64,000 nucleotides of DNA from Dissophora ornata (GCA_025201705.1 MU616631.1:1-64000), one strand, 5' to 3'. Shown: positions 13,301 to 24,494, counted from the first letter of the stretch. The notes: generated by a model from the letters alone, not told the origin. Numbers and translations are program-made.

Positions 13301-14095
13301 TGAGTGGAAAAGTTGTTCCTCGAATTCGGTCAGATTTTGTTCCGTGAAGTGGCCTTGTTTGAAACTGGCCAGGACAGGCTCCCAGGCTCTGAGGGCGTCC
13401 CGCTTCAGATCTCCCAGACGCTGCATAGAATAATCACCTGGGTTGAAGGACAAGAGCCAGGCAAGCATCATGGTCTGGAAGATGGGGTGACTCTCAAACG
13501 TATCGAGCTCCTCACGGAGCTCCCTGACCCTGGACTCTGTTGTGGCGATCTCGATTAGCATGGTCTCCATCTGCTCCTGCAGGACAATGGTCGGGATCTC
13601 GTCGTCAGCTGCAGCTGTCGGCTGCGACGGCGAAGGTTGGGTGTGGTTTGTCATACGCTGGAGACCTAGGTTAGGCTGTTGGGGTCTGGAGTGGAGGGTC
13701 TGATTATTAGTGTTCTGCAGATGCAACTGATAAGGCGTTGGGGCGTATTGTGAGAGACGATGTTGCTGGTGCGGCTGTTGTTGCTGTTGGCGTGGTTGAG
13801 CAGGAGCAGGGGGAGGAGCGGGTCTATGCTGTGTCATGGGTACATAGGGCGTGGGACTAGGTCGAAGCGGTGAATTGGTCGAGGCGCTAGGGGGGTGGAT
13901 AGGGATGTTGGAGTGGCTTCCTCGGACAGGTCCTGAGGTAGTACCAGTGGCTCCTGATCCTGAAGAAGAAGAAGAGGCAGCGGCTGTGGCGACCTGGGTC
14001 TGCTTGTTGGTGGAGCTGTGGTGTGTTTTGCCAGAGGAAGTGGCGCTCGAGCTGTTCTCAGTCTGACCAGCAGGTGTCGAAGGAGAATTTCCCAT
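10363..14095 (-). CDS. Large Gln-rich coiled-coil protein with possible N-myristoylation signal
   Basis: Two exons (14095-12679 and 12593-10363) join through an 85-bp intron to 1215 aa. I do not recognise the family. The protein starts MGNSPST, with Gly2 and Ser6, which fits the N-myristoylation consensus. A disordered Ser/Thr/Pro/Gln-rich stretch follows. One helical, ordered-looking region lies at about residues 165-330 (VRELREELDTFESHPIFQTM, then further amphipathic helices). Next comes a long Arg/Glu/Gln charged coiled coil (about 345-460). The second half is Pro/Gln/His-rich with several polyQ runs, and it ends in a basic Pro/Lys tail (KKPLVPKKPLALRSKS). Possible roles include a membrane-tethered scaffold or endocytic/polarity adaptor, but this is inference from composition only. 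ATGs upstream of 14095 in the same frame exist, but I prefer MGNS because the upstream translation looks like untranslated leader. Confidence 0.75.
11348..11468 (-). repeat. CAG/CAA (polyGln) microsatellite tracts
   Basis: Two blocks of CTG/TTG on the plus strand (11348-11393 and 11446-11468) read as CAG/CAA on the minus strand. They encode consecutive glutamines inside the Gln-rich protein. The CAG/CAA mixture stays in frame, so the repeats are translated rather than intronic. Such tracts commonly vary in length between strains. Confidence 0.85.
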
Positions 14096-15330
14096 GCTGC
14101 CCGTTATTACGTTAGTTACGCAGAAGCAGCGAGGGGACTGTCGATAATGGGTACCGGCGCGATGAGAGAGAATGAATGAGACAGGGTGGGGAATTGAATG
14201 AAGACGGATGGTTGGTTGATGAGAGAACTTGGAAGAAACCCAATTATTAAAAAAGATTGACAAAGGTTCTGCGTGCTTTTTGTGCGGTCGCCTTTTCCCA
14301 TTCAGCCATTCAGCTACACCAGTAACAGCCCTCCCTCGCCATTAACCTACGCTGAAGTCTATGCGGATAGGTCTGATATTTTTTTGCATTTTTGACTCCG
14401 TTTCTCCTTTCCAGGTCCCCTGCCTTTTCTCTTTTTTGCCAAGAATAACAACCACTCAACACAGCCCCAGCCACAGCATAAGAAAAAAGAGTAGCGATAT
14501 TAATATCCGCAGTGTAATCTTGCCTAGGTTCCACCCATTTAGATCCGCTTCGCTCTCGAATCTTGTACTAAACCGCAAAACGACGCGGATGTGTGAGGAG
14601 GGCTGTAGCATGCACTATATTTTTGAATGACGTCTCCAGCATTGGTTTGTGCTTCGCCTCGGTCACACAACACAAGAAATAGGGCATCCGAAGCACCCAA
14701 CCACACACAAGTCTTGCAAACGCGCCAAGCAACGTGGGGTGGGACTTCACAAGCAAAGCGCAATCACCGATTGATGGCATGAAGGCAAAACAACTTGAAT
14801 TTTGTTTATTGGGCATTTCTCCTCCAGCGGCGAAGGTGTAAGATACAAGAATGATACACGAAAAAATGTACAAAAAAGTACAGCAACAAACGTTGGAACA
14901 TTTGTAGAATGAAAAAGATAAACCGTCGTGATTGATTGTCTGCTTCGTCTCTAAGTAGTTCCGCTCATTGGAGCAACGAAGGAAACAAGTAAAATAAAAA
15001 AAGGGAAGGGAGGGGAGAGAAAGAAAAAAAAAAAAGACAATGGGAAAAACAGGTGGAGCCGTAAACGATATTCTCTAAGGATGATGAAGAGTACTTCAGG
15101 ATTACCCTCAACAAGAAACAGGAATGAAAAAGAACGAAAGATAAAACATGCACATGGTATGAGTACACATAAGAACAAGCAAATCGCAAACGGTGGGGAA
15201 ACACATGCAAAAGAGAAAGAAGTAAGGAAATGGAGGTAATACAAAAAATACAAAACACGAAAAATTAAAAAAAATGGAATGAGCGCAGCGCGACAAATCT
15301 AACCAGAAAGGCGTACACAACGAACAGCGA
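14096..15330. other. Intergenic region between two minus-strand genes
   Basis: This 1.2-kb stretch probably holds the promoter and leader of the Gln-rich gene (14096 to about 14500) and the 3' region of the disordered-protein gene. From 14950 to 15290 it is A/G-rich on the plus strand, giving low-complexity Phe/Leu/Ser-rich open frames on the minus strand. I regard these as non-coding. No RNA gene or domain was recognised. Confidence 0.55.
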
Positions 15331-17160
15331 CTAGTTTTCAAACTCTCTCCGGGGCCGGTCCACCGTTCTGCGCGATCCAGATGTAGATCGGGGCCGCTCC
15401 ACTGCTCTTCTTTTGCCCCGACCATGATGTTCATCATCGTCCTCATCGTGATTGTCACGATCCTCATGCTGACTTTGATCACTGCGCTTCCAGATGCCGC
15501 TGTCCCGACCTCCATATGCCGACCCGAAGCCTTGTCGCGAACTGCCCACTCCAGATCCAAAGCCCCCGTAGGCTGAAAATGCATTGGGGCCAGAGACGGC
15601 CGATAGTCCAAGTGACTGATTCTGGCCAGCGGGAAAGGGGGATGCCTGGCGGATAGAGGCTGGGCGAGAGTGCGACTGAAATGGCTGGAAGGCTTGCTGG
15701 ATTTGTTGCTGGATCTGTTGCTGGATGGTCTCCGTCATTTTGGAAAACCCATCGCCCATGGCGCTTCCTATGCTCATGCCAAGCTGTTGGACCGCTTCTC
15801 GCTGAGCGTTCTCTACAGACACCACGGCACGTCCAACACCTTCGACTTGGTCGGCCAGTCGAGTGAATGCTAGCTGAAGGGAGGCATAGAGCTCCTCGCG
15901 GAAATGGGCCAGTTCGTCCTGGTTCAGGCGCTGTGCAGTCTGCAGCTCGGACAAAATGTTGGTCTGACTAGTGTTGATGGCATTCAACAATAATGGCGTC
16001 TTGCCAAGAATCTCCCGGTCCTCCTCGCGCTCGACAGCTCGTCCTTTTCCTTTTCTGTCGCGTATAAAATTTTCAACGTGCGGCCTTTGCAGGTGACGCT
16101 CGGAATGGAGCCGGTGTGCTGATGATTCGGCGCGGAGACGAGGCTGATACGGGTGATGGCGGCTAGTGACAGGCCGCCCGTGGTTGGCATAGGGTTCCTC
16201 ATCCCGATGCATATCTTGGTATTCATCATCTCCGTTAAACGAGAGCGTTTTTTGAAGCGTGACACCTAGGTCACGAAGGCGGGGATCTTCTTTCATGAAT
16301 CGAGGGGATGGAGCGTGTGGTTGCCTTGATGACTCTCGTTGCATGGGATCGTCTTCATCTTCAACTTCGTCTACACTCCGGCGACTTTGCGAACGTTGCC
16401 GCTCCAGTTGATTCGGCGAGAGTCGAAATTGCCCAGAGTGGCTTGAGGAGTGGCGATGATGTGTCTCTCCATCACCTCGCGTAGATCCTGCCTGTGATGG
16501 CTGGATGAAATTTTGGACAGGCGGGACTCTGGGCGACGGTGCAGTCGACTGCGGAGAAGGGAATCCAGACTTGCTGACTGGGGTATGAGTTGAGCCCTGG
16601 TCGCCTGGTCCATCCGTCGCGGTCGCCATGGTGCCGAAAAGTCTACTCTCGGCTTGACGAGCACTTCTGGACAAGATTTCAGCCGTCATAGCATGATATG
16701 ACGAACGAGTGGTGCTCGGAACAAACTGATCACCAAAATTCTCGTCCTGACTTGGACGCTTTATCCTGCCAAAGGGCCGTTGCTGGTGGGACGACACGGA
16801 ATGCCGGCGATAGCCAGAAGTCGTGGATGACGGTGGTGGCATGATGTCGCTCTGCTGATCCAGGGGATGTTGCGGAAATTGGAGTTGGTGGAGGGTGGGC
16901 ATGATTTCCATACCATTCAGAAGCGATCCTCCGCTCGCATGGGACTCGCCTCTTGAAACTTGTGACGGAAATGATGATCGGTTCATTGAGGGGTTAGAGT
17001 AAATCTCCAAGCTCGCTTCATCGTCGTCGTCGGTATCGGCGCCAGTTCTCCAGGTGCTGACCTGCTCCATGATACCCGTCGTCAACGAACTACCCACAGC
17101 TGAAGATATTACGCTCAGCGAGGATGTGCTGGGGGTTGGAGTCATAGTGGTTGTTGTCAT
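15331..17160 (-). CDS. Uncharacterised disordered protein with short C-terminal coiled coil
   Basis: A single open exon of 609 codons starts at the ATG ending at 17160. I do not recognise the family. Most of the protein is Ser/Gln/Arg-rich and predicted disordered, with repeated basic RxxS-type stretches that could be kinase targets. The only ordered-looking part is an amphipathic helical region at about residues 395-490 (LNAINTSQTNILSELQ, then heptad-like QLAFTRLADQVEGVGRAV and a Gln-rich IQQQIQQQIQQAF helix), which could oligomerise. The C-terminus is Gly/Ser-rich and then charged and basic. A long pyrimidine-rich stretch upstream in the gene's sense (about 18600-19110 complement) may mark its transcription start, which would give it a long leader. 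Function is unknown. Confidence 0.75.
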   Translation of the reverse strand: MTTTTMTPTPSTSSLSVISSAVGSSLTTGIMEQVSTWRTGADTDDDDEASLEIYSNPSMNRSSFPSQVSRGESHASGGSLLNGMEIMPTLHQLQFPQHPLDQQSDIMPPPSSTTSGYRRHSVSSHQQRPFGRIKRPSQDENFGDQFVPSTTRSSYHAMTAEILSRSARQAESRLFGTMATATDGPGDQGSTHTPVSKSGFPSPQSTAPSPRVPPVQNFIQPSQAGSTRGDGETHHRHSSSHSGQFRLSPNQLERQRSQSRRSVDEVEDEDDPMQRESSRQPHAPSPRFMKEDPRLRDLGVTLQKTLSFNGDDEYQDMHRDEEPYANHGRPVTSRHHPYQPRLRAESSAHRLHSERHLQRPHVENFIRDRKGKGRAVEREEDREILGKTPLLLNAINTSQTNILSELQTAQRLNQDELAHFREELYASLQLAFTRLADQVEGVGRAVVSVENAQREAVQQLGMSIGSAMGDGFSKMTETIQQQIQQQIQQAFQPFQSHSRPASIRQASPFPAGQNQSLGLSAVSGPNAFSAYGGFGSGVGSSRQGFGSAYGGRDSGIWKRSDQSQHEDRDNHDEDDDEHHGRGKRRAVERPRSTSGSRRTVDRPRREFEN

Positions 17161-20100
17161 GCTCGTATTCCTCGAGAGCTGAAAAGAGGGGATTTTTTTG
17201 GTTGGTGGCGTAGAGAATTCGAACGCTGATTGGAAATATGCTGGATCCTGCGAATGAGACTTGTTGATTGTCCATACTCCACCATCGTGGTTGTATCGAA
17301 AGCAGCTCCCTTTGTTTGATTTGGCCGTTGAGTTGTAGCTCGACAGGATCCGCTGAACTCTCTATCATGTAGTCAATGGAGAAGAAAATTGCGTTAGTCT
17401 ATGATACCAGAAGATAAGACATGAATATATATGCCTGATCTGGGCTGTCAACGGGCTAGAGGGGACGATATGGACTTTCCAGTGCTGGAATGCGCAGTTG
17501 AATGGCGCTTCGCTCTAGCTTCCAGACGCCATTCCGCACACAGAGAGAAGCGTAAACAACACTCTATCCGAACTAAGAATGAGCCCATGCCACCGGGATG
17601 CATGCACATGTTCTTTTGCAGGGAGGGAGACTAGGCGATAACGCCCAGCATGCGGCCGAATAATATTAAACAAAAAATGAACAGGTGGTCATCTGATTGC
17701 CAAAATCACAGCGTGATATATGGAGTCAGCGCCCGTACGTCGCCCATACTCTCTCTCTCTCCTTTTACAATGTTGCCTGTCAAACGGCCTTTCCAAAGCC
17801 ATGGAGGTCCACGTACGCCATGTTACGACGTTTACGTGCGAAATGGTGGTATTTCATATTTTCACCGCGTCCGCCTCTGAGCAATTGTGGGAAAGAAAGA
17901 AAGTGGGATGTGCTGACTGTGTACATGTGTGTGTGTGTACGTGTGTGTGAATGCCATTCGAAGGATAGGAAATAAGGTATGGCATGCCGTGGTCTTTCAG
18001 GGCCGGGTCTCAATGACGATAAATGTGCCACGTTTGACGACAAACATCAAAAAACAGGGAGAGACTCAGCTATTTCCTGTGTGAATAAATTACTTACTTT
18101 GATAAACGATGCCGAGGAAGATGAAGAGTATGGCGCCTGGATGAGCACCAGGCGATGTGCAATATCGCGTGAGGTTAGACCCGCTGGTTCCGAGAGTAGG
18201 ATATCCTGTATAGCCGAGACTATGGTGATAAACAGAAGTGGGCGCCGAGTGTTTGATGTTAGTGCGTCTGTCAAGGAGAACAGTGCAAGCACAGGTAAAG
18301 TACAAAAAGACGTCTTTCTTCTTCCGGGAAACAGGCACCATACCAAGACAGGCTGTCTTGTCAGCCGAAGATGTGGTGGACATGCGGCAAGTGGAAATAA
18401 ATAGGCTGTTTGCAAGGCAGGTTGCGGCGAAGAGTGATATCGGGGCCAACGACTTTGTCGGGAAACGTTGAAAGAGAGCGAGGATATGCAGACAGCGTGG
18501 CTGATAGGCAACGGTAGAAAGGTATTGTGTGTAGACTGTGGGCTGTTGCTTAAGTGTTGCGGAAGCGGCACGGGTGGAGCAGTAAGCGGAATCGAATATG
18601 AGATCCGTTTCTTTGCAGAGAAGGGACAAGGACGGCGAGAGGTGAAAAGGCGGTCGAGTGCAAGGTCGGAAGGGGGAGGATTGGCGGGGTATCAGCTAAA
18701 GTAATATATGGGCGAAAGAAAGAGCAGTCCGTCCACAGGTGAAAGAGAATATGATGGACGATGGATGGGCGGGCCGCAAGGGTCCAGTTGTCTCTGGCAC
18801 GCAAGTGCGCTTTGTCGGTCTGTGTTGGGTCGGGCTTGGTGCCTGTCGGTGTTTAATGGGATGTGAGAAATTAAAAGCGAGAATGTGAGGCACGAACGAG
18901 TCACGGAAGCGGCGGGCGGGGCGAGGGGGGGAAGGGAGGACAACGGCGATGGGGGGCGGTGGTGGGTCAAACGAAGGCAAGGCAGTGTAAGCGAGGGGGA
19001 AGGGAAGGGAAGAGAGGTGCAAAGAGAGTTTGTGTGGGTAAGACAGAAATATTTATGGAAGGATGCGCAAGAGAGAGAGAAAAGAGAGAGAGACGCACTG
19101 CGTTCATATTTTTTCGTAATCACGGGATTCTCTACCCTACGATGCACGCACACGCACACCCACACCGACAGCTTGTACACAAGGGGGTGCTGCTGTCTGA
19201 CGACGGCGAATGAGGCAAGCCCAAGAGGACAAGAGGAATATGAATTTTTTTTAAGGAGCGAGGCGGAAAGATGGGCCACGCAGACGGCGAGGGGGTGCGA
19301 GAGCGAAAAGAGGCGAGAGGTGTGAGGCGAGAGGCGTGAGGCAAGAGGCCAAATCGGAGGAAGAGTCGGTAGTAGTCGGTTGTAGTTGGTAGTAGTTGGT
19401 GATAGTTGATAATAGTCGATGGATGCGGATGCAGATGCAGCGATGCAAGCGACGTGCCGGTGAGTAACGGACCAACAAGTCCAGATGAGACAAAGAGGTG
19501 GAGTGAATGTGAAGGACAGCCCAGGTTACTGCTGATCTAGATATGGGACATGGGTGGATGGAGGAGCAAGGTGGATAGGGCCAATGTGCTTCTTTATCGC
19601 TGATAGGCGAGTGGAGAGACGGGGGAGGGGGGTGATAGCGAAAGAACAATAGGAAGAATAGAAGGGATGCAGCGTATGGTTTACTGGGTATTGGACGACG
19701 AGGCCATGAGGTGGACAGAGGGAATGGGACACTGTCGATGGGGTGCATGACCTTTTTTATAGTTTTATAATATGGCAAACCTAAAAGTGGTGGCGTCTTA
19801 TTTGAACTGGTGTGTCCCAGATGGGAACAGCGTCGCTTTCTTACTGCTGGGCGCGGGGCTTTGAAGCAGCGACAGGTCATCAGACCACGGACGAATGTGT
19901 TTGGGAAGGCACAGCGGTTAATTTTTGGCAGAGTCCGCCGGGGGGGGGGGAGAGTCGCTCGATAATTGCATGGAATTGCATGGTGACACGACGAATGCTG
20001 CTCTCCTTTCTCTGCTGCCCCTCCCCCCTTTTTTGATCTCGCATCCCTTTCAGTTGCTTGCAGGACAGAGGCGAACACACAACTGACTGCGGATCAGGGA

Positions 20101-20576
20101 CTTGACGAGAAGGTCGTCCACATGTTGTTTTTTTCCGTGTCGGGTCGAGAGTCTACCGGCGCTTCTCGGAATGAATGCATTGCAGGCAACGCCCTGGACA
20201 GAGACGAAGGGCATGCCATGCATGCATGGATGCATGGACATGGTTGGCACAGAGTGGGACATGGCTCAACCCCGTGCTAGTGCAGTAGCAGATGCAAATG
20301 CCACGGTGACCCACGTGTGTCGTCCAATAGTCCGGCAGGGAGCCTAAATTAAATTCGGTTGCACAATAATTGCCTATTGCTCGACGGTATTAAAAGTTGC
20401 AATTGGCAATCCGTACCCCAGGCACACACGCAGGACTGACAATAAGAACAACGCTCGCCGCCCTATATTCGTATATTCGTCGCTGCCATCGGCCCTATCC
20501 CATCACACTACTAATCTCCTCATCATCCCATCATCCCATCCATCCATCCATCCCATCCACCCCCGCGAGAGATCCA
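17161..20576. other. Long divergent intergenic region with simple repeats
   Basis: These 3.4 kb separate the minus-strand gene ending its coding start at 17160 and the plus-strand gene starting at 20577. Open frames are present on both strands but are low-complexity and without recognisable domains. Visible structure includes a GT-rich run (17921-17950), strongly purine-rich plus strand (about 18600-19110), GAGGCG-like repeats (19305-19350), degenerate TAGTCGGTAGTTGG repeats (19365-19425) and an ATGCATG-rich cluster (20212-20243). It probably carries two promoters and long 5' leaders. Confidence 0.5.
17921..17950. repeat. Imperfect GT dinucleotide repeat
   Basis: The plus strand reads nearly continuous GT dinucleotides interrupted by a few A and C bases. 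It lies in the intergenic region and does not appear to be translated. Confidence 0.8.
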
Positions 20577-23003
20577 ATGCTAGGACGGAACCAGAATGAC
20601 CCGGCCAGACACACCCTAGACAAGGACCAACACCGCAACGCCCCTACACAGGCCCACGCGCAAACCCCCTATCGACCCCAGCGCGCCAAAAGAGCCATCC
20701 CGGACCCAGCTGGCACCCCATCCCTCGGCTCATCCCTCTCACAAATGTCCCTTTTCGAGGACCATGCATCCAGTCATTCCTCCTTGCCGTCATCCCCTTC
20801 CACTGTCTCGCTAGCCAACAGTCTAGGCGATGCACGCCAGCTTGATTCCGGGATCGATCTTCAAGAGGCACCGCGACCCTTGAACAGGAGATCCAATCGA
20901 GATTTCAGAATCATCCCAGCTTCAGAGATCGAGGTCATGAACGAAACCAATCTCCAGGAAAGCATTCGACGCAGCCAACCTCCACCCAAAAGAACACCAC
21001 TGCAGCAAAATTCCTTCAGCAGTGCACAGGGACAAGTACTCCCAATTGTCAAGGTGGAAGAAGATGACGAAGAGAGCTATTTTGGGGATATCCTCGACAA
21101 GTATTGCAACTCGGACGATGACCCTGTTTCGCCCGTGGCAACTTCACCCACCACACTGTTCTCAACTGCCCCTGGATGGAAGACCCTTCAGTCCGCTCAA
21201 CCGCCTACACCGCCAGTCTCGCGCCCCTTCAGTCTCCAAAAAACCGTCCCTCCTCCAACGCGAGGAGAAGGAGCCGCTGCCATTGCCTCGAGGAGCAATC
21301 AATCCTCCCATCCATCACAGTCGTACTCTCAGGATTCGAGCCGTCATGGGCAGGGATATAGTCGACGCAGCGACATTTCTGGATCCTCCACAGTCTCACC
21401 CTCGTCCTCGCCCATGAACGCAGCGACTGCAAAGTTCAACTTGTATCAGAATGCTGCTGCCGCAAGAAGCAGCCATGATTCGCTATCAAAAACAGGCTCG
21501 TCCCCTTCGTCCTCGCCGTCGCTGTCATCGACTCCAGCATATTCGGCAGCCACCACTCGACCATACTCAAAGAAGCCGCTACCCCCGCCAAAGGATACCC
21601 CTCCATCAATCTCGAAAAGCTCTTCGCAGCCTCCAGGGCCTCTCCTGGCCAGGACATCATCTTTATCAAACAGGAGCTACGCTCAGAATCATCATCATAG
21701 CAACGTGTCTTCGATTGACTTACGAGATACTAAACCAGAGCCGCCACCCAAGGATAACACCAGGCGGATGCATCATAGCGGTGGCAACAGCAACAGCAAC
21801 AGCGGCACCTCGCAGCCGCCAGTACTCTCCCTGGATACGCAACCATCGGGACAGTTTAACAGCTTCACAGAAGTCGTCGAGGCATCAATGAGTAGGCATC
21901 GAGCATCGCCCTCCGTTTCTAGCACGGCGTCTGGACTATCGCACCACACCGAGTCAGTGTCACAGTCTCAGGCGCAGCCTCCATCATCGACAAGGACTAG
22001 CTCTATTCAGAACTATTCCAGCAACGTGTCCCGTTCAGGGATGGACCGCCCTCTAGAGTTGCAGTCGTATCAGAGCAGCCGATATGACAAGGGGCAAGGC
22101 TCAAGGAACGAGTATGGACAAGGACAGGATAGATCTCACTCCTCACGAGATCAAGGACATAATGTCAATCATCCGCAACAGCAAAATGACACCCTCTATC
22201 GCATTCACGGCTCCGCCTCACAGCCGGATTTGACAGGGCCAGGGTACAAACCATCCACTGCTTCAAAAATCTCTGCTCGCACATCCAGTCAACCAGGCCC
22301 TTACACAAGCGAACGCACCTGGTCACAGAGTCAGGGGTCTCTCTTACCAGCCTCATCTGCCACACGACATGGATACCCAAGCGCTTCTCGCAGTCTGAAA
22401 CCGGCGATTATAAAGACTCCTATTGCTCGTGCAAGGGCGAAGGAGGCTCGTGGGCCACGGAAGGTCGTCTTTGGCGATATGATTACAGTCGTCACAATCG
22501 AGCGCTCAGAAACGCCTCCCCCAGTTCCACCTATGGATAAGAAGATGAAGAAGAAGCTAAAGCAGTCAAAGAAGAATTCATCGAGCAACGGTGGCCAGAT
22601 GCCAAACTTTGATCCGGAATACAACGCTGCCTTCTATGAAACGCCTTATACTCCAATGCCTGTGGAGGTCGTTGTCACAATTGCGCCTTGGATCGGAAAC
22701 CCGAACTACGAAGAGGAGAAGCAGAATTCAAAGTTTTACTACGATGACGAGTACGACCAAGAGTATGGGGATGACGACTATGAAGCGCCATACGAGTCTG
22801 ATATCCGCCTAGGCCCTGACGACGATGACGATGACGATGACGATGATGACGATGACGATGAGGATGAGGATGACGACAACGATGAAGACTATGGATCTCG
22901 GGCTTGGGGACATGGGATTGCAGGGCCTGGTGGAGCTTTGCCAAAGAAGAAGGGCGGCATGTTCAAGTTCAAGCGGGCCGTCAACAAGTTGCTTCGCAAT
23001 TAG
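20577..23003 (+). CDS. Uncharacterised Ser/Pro-rich disordered protein with acidic run and basic C-terminus
   Basis: A single exon of 808 aa starts at the ATG at 20577 (MLGRNQNDPARH). The open frame extends further upstream, but that part encodes a low-complexity leader-like peptide, so I chose this Met. Residues 1-600 are Ser/Pro/Gln-rich with proline motifs such as KKPLPPPKDTPP and TPPVPPMDK that could bind SH3 domains. The C-terminal 200 residues look more constrained: GPRKVVFGDMITVVTIER, then a Lys-rich patch, then FYETPYTPMPVEVVVTIAPW. They end in a pure Asp run (about residues 748-765) and a basic amphipathic tail (KKGGMFKFKRAVNKLLRN). The tail could bind membranes or chromatin. I do not recognise the family; a signalling scaffold is a guess. 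Confidence 0.78.
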   Translation: MLGRNQNDPARHTLDKDQHRNAPTQAHAQTPYRPQRAKRAIPDPAGTPSLGSSLSQMSLFEDHASSHSSLPSSPSTVSLANSLGDARQLDSGIDLQEAPRPLNRRSNRDFRIIPASEIEVMNETNLQESIRRSQPPPKRTPLQQNSFSSAQGQVLPIVKVEEDDEESYFGDILDKYCNSDDDPVSPVATSPTTLFSTAPGWKTLQSAQPPTPPVSRPFSLQKTVPPPTRGEGAAAIASRSNQSSHPSQSYSQDSSRHGQGYSRRSDISGSSTVSPSSSPMNAATAKFNLYQNAAAARSSHDSLSKTGSSPSSSPSLSSTPAYSAATTRPYSKKPLPPPKDTPPSISKSSSQPPGPLLARTSSLSNRSYAQNHHHSNVSSIDLRDTKPEPPPKDNTRRMHHSGGNSNSNSGTSQPPVLSLDTQPSGQFNSFTEVVEASMSRHRASPSVSSTASGLSHHTESVSQSQAQPPSSTRTSSIQNYSSNVSRSGMDRPLELQSYQSSRYDKGQGSRNEYGQGQDRSHSSRDQGHNVNHPQQQNDTLYRIHGSASQPDLTGPGYKPSTASKISARTSSQPGPYTSERTWSQSQGSLLPASSATRHGYPSASRSLKPAIIKTPIARARAKEARGPRKVVFGDMITVVTIERSETPPPVPPMDKKMKKKLKQSKKNSSSNGGQMPNFDPEYNAAFYETPYTPMPVEVVVTIAPWIGNPNYEEEKQNSKFYYDDEYDQEYGDDDYEAPYESDIRLGPDDDDDDDDDDDDDDEDEDDDNDEDYGSRAWGHGIAGPGGALPKKKGGMFKFKRAVNKLLRN
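22817..22880 (+). repeat. GAC/GAT (polyAsp) microsatellite
   Basis: An uninterrupted run of GAC and GAT codons, passing into GAG/GAT, encodes a polyAsp/Glu tract in the disordered protein. It is in frame and probably length-variable. Confidence 0.85.
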
Positions 23004-23178
23004 AGATACGTCATTTTGACCCGTCCGTCAGGCTTCTTTGATCTCGACAGCCTCCTTGCTGTTCTTCATAGATGTATATATCCCTTTCTTCATGCATTCT
23101 CATTGTCTATTGTTTTGTACATTATTTGAGATATGAAAGAAAAAAATGAAAGCCAGTAATCGAAAGCGTATGTTTTAT

Positions 23179-23853
23179 TTATTCTGCATCCTCAGTCACC
23201 TCGGCGAGGCCACGCAAGAGCCTCTGCAGCGCATTCTCGTTAGCCTCTTTGAGCGCCTGCTCCTTTTTCTGCTTGATCCTTCTCAGTTCCTCCATCGCCG
23301 CCGCTTGCTGTGACATCCTGTTCGCCGCGGCCTCTGCAGTCGTCGACGAGATTTTTGATAGCTTGTATTCGACAGGTGAAGGGTCAATGCAGTGACCTGT
23401 AGGATCAGTTCGTGGTGTGGATACTGCTGCTGCTGTCGATAATGTGGATGGCGATGAGGTCTCCGGTGTGGCCGGTGTCGGTTGAGAAGGGGTCGTGGAG
23501 GGGTGTTGGCGTGTGGTTGATCTTAGCCGATGGCTATTGGTAGCGAAGGATTGATTCAAGCTTGCCCAGGAATGCTCGCTGTCGCGATCGTCATCACAAG
23601 AGCAAATCTGCTCGAGCGGAAGACCGGCCAGGACTTGTGTAATGTGCAGACCGCAGCCTAACGACAGTTTGGCATGATGACCGACACAAGGTTAGAAACA
23701 CTTGAGGAGTTGGGGAGATGCCAGGTCACCTTCTTTCTCAAGTCGGAGAGATGAAACATTAATATATCTTAGCCCACTTCCTCATATTCCATGGATCCTT
23801 TTACCTGTCCAAGTGAACTTGCCGCAATCCTGGCAAATCGTACGGTGGCACAT
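23179..23853 (-). CDS. Small conserved Cys-rich zinc-binding protein with added disordered tail
   Basis: Exon 1 (23853-23805) encodes MCHRTICQDCGKFTWT and exon 2 (23657-23179) continues G-CGLHITQVLAGLP...CSC, giving 175 aa in frame across a 147-bp intron. The pattern C-x4-C-x2-C-G-K-x-T-W-x-G-C-G-x-H with a later C-x-C is that of a short, widely conserved family of uncharacterised eukaryotic proteins, usually about 50-80 aa and probably metal-binding. Here a disordered Thr/Pro/Ser stretch and a C-terminal coiled coil (EELRRIKQKKEQALKEANEN) are appended. The first exon is too short to stand out as an open frame, and it was recovered from the splice sites. Function is unknown; the zinc-binding call is inference. 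Confidence 0.8.
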
Positions 23854-24154
23854 AATAAAATCGATTTATCTTTCTTTGCTGTTGGGGTCAACCTAATGTT
23901 CTTTATGCACACAAGTGGGATGAAGGTGAGGGCAATGCAATTTCAATCGGGAAGGTCAAGGAGAGAATGATCGGATGCACCACCGAGGGCATGAACGCAC
24001 ACTTTGTGCTGGGAGCTATTGGGCTTAAGGTTCGCTTTAAATCCATGCAAAATCCGAGCTTGGCCAAATGTATTTCCTGTATTGTCGTACAATACTTTTT
24101 CCCGGCTGGTTTTTGGGAAAGTTTTTGTTTTGCTGAAATACATCAGACATGAAA

Positions 24155-24177
24155 AGAGAGAGAGAGAGAGAGAGAGG
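24155..24177. repeat. GA dinucleotide repeat
   Basis: A run of GA dinucleotides sits in intergenic DNA downstream of nothing recognised and upstream of the possible gene remnant. Confidence 0.85.
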
Positions 24178-24494
24178 GACAGCTGCAAAATGGACTGAAG
24201 TATCAACGAGTGCATCTCAACGTGAAAGCTGGCTTCATGCGTTCATCCCTGGTTCAACGAGGACCTGTTAGGACACGGGGCATTAGATGCCACATATACC
24301 AATAAAAAGGTCCACTCAGTCTGAATGAATGGTTCGTTTTTTTGATGGTTGAAAGGGGAGAAAGGGGTCCCTGAAGATGTATATCGTGTTTATATTTAGT
24401 GTAGGTAATTTCCAGCATGTAGAAAATACACAGGTTATCTTACGGTACGATAGCTTTGTGGAAAGCGGTGCAGAGGTTTGACTTGTGATGTGAA

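Noticed and set aside
14951..15258. Two overlapping Phe/Leu-rich minus-strand frames
   Set aside because: Result of an A/G-rich plus strand with homopolymers; not protein-like beyond hydrophobicity.
17979..18404. 141-codon plus-strand frame
   Set aside because: No domain, no signal peptide, no supporting splice structure; composition is typical of intergenic DNA.
19251..20078. 275-codon minus-strand frame
   Set aside because: Pro/Ser/His-rich with no domain and spanning simple repeats; it looks like pyrimidine-rich leader sequence.
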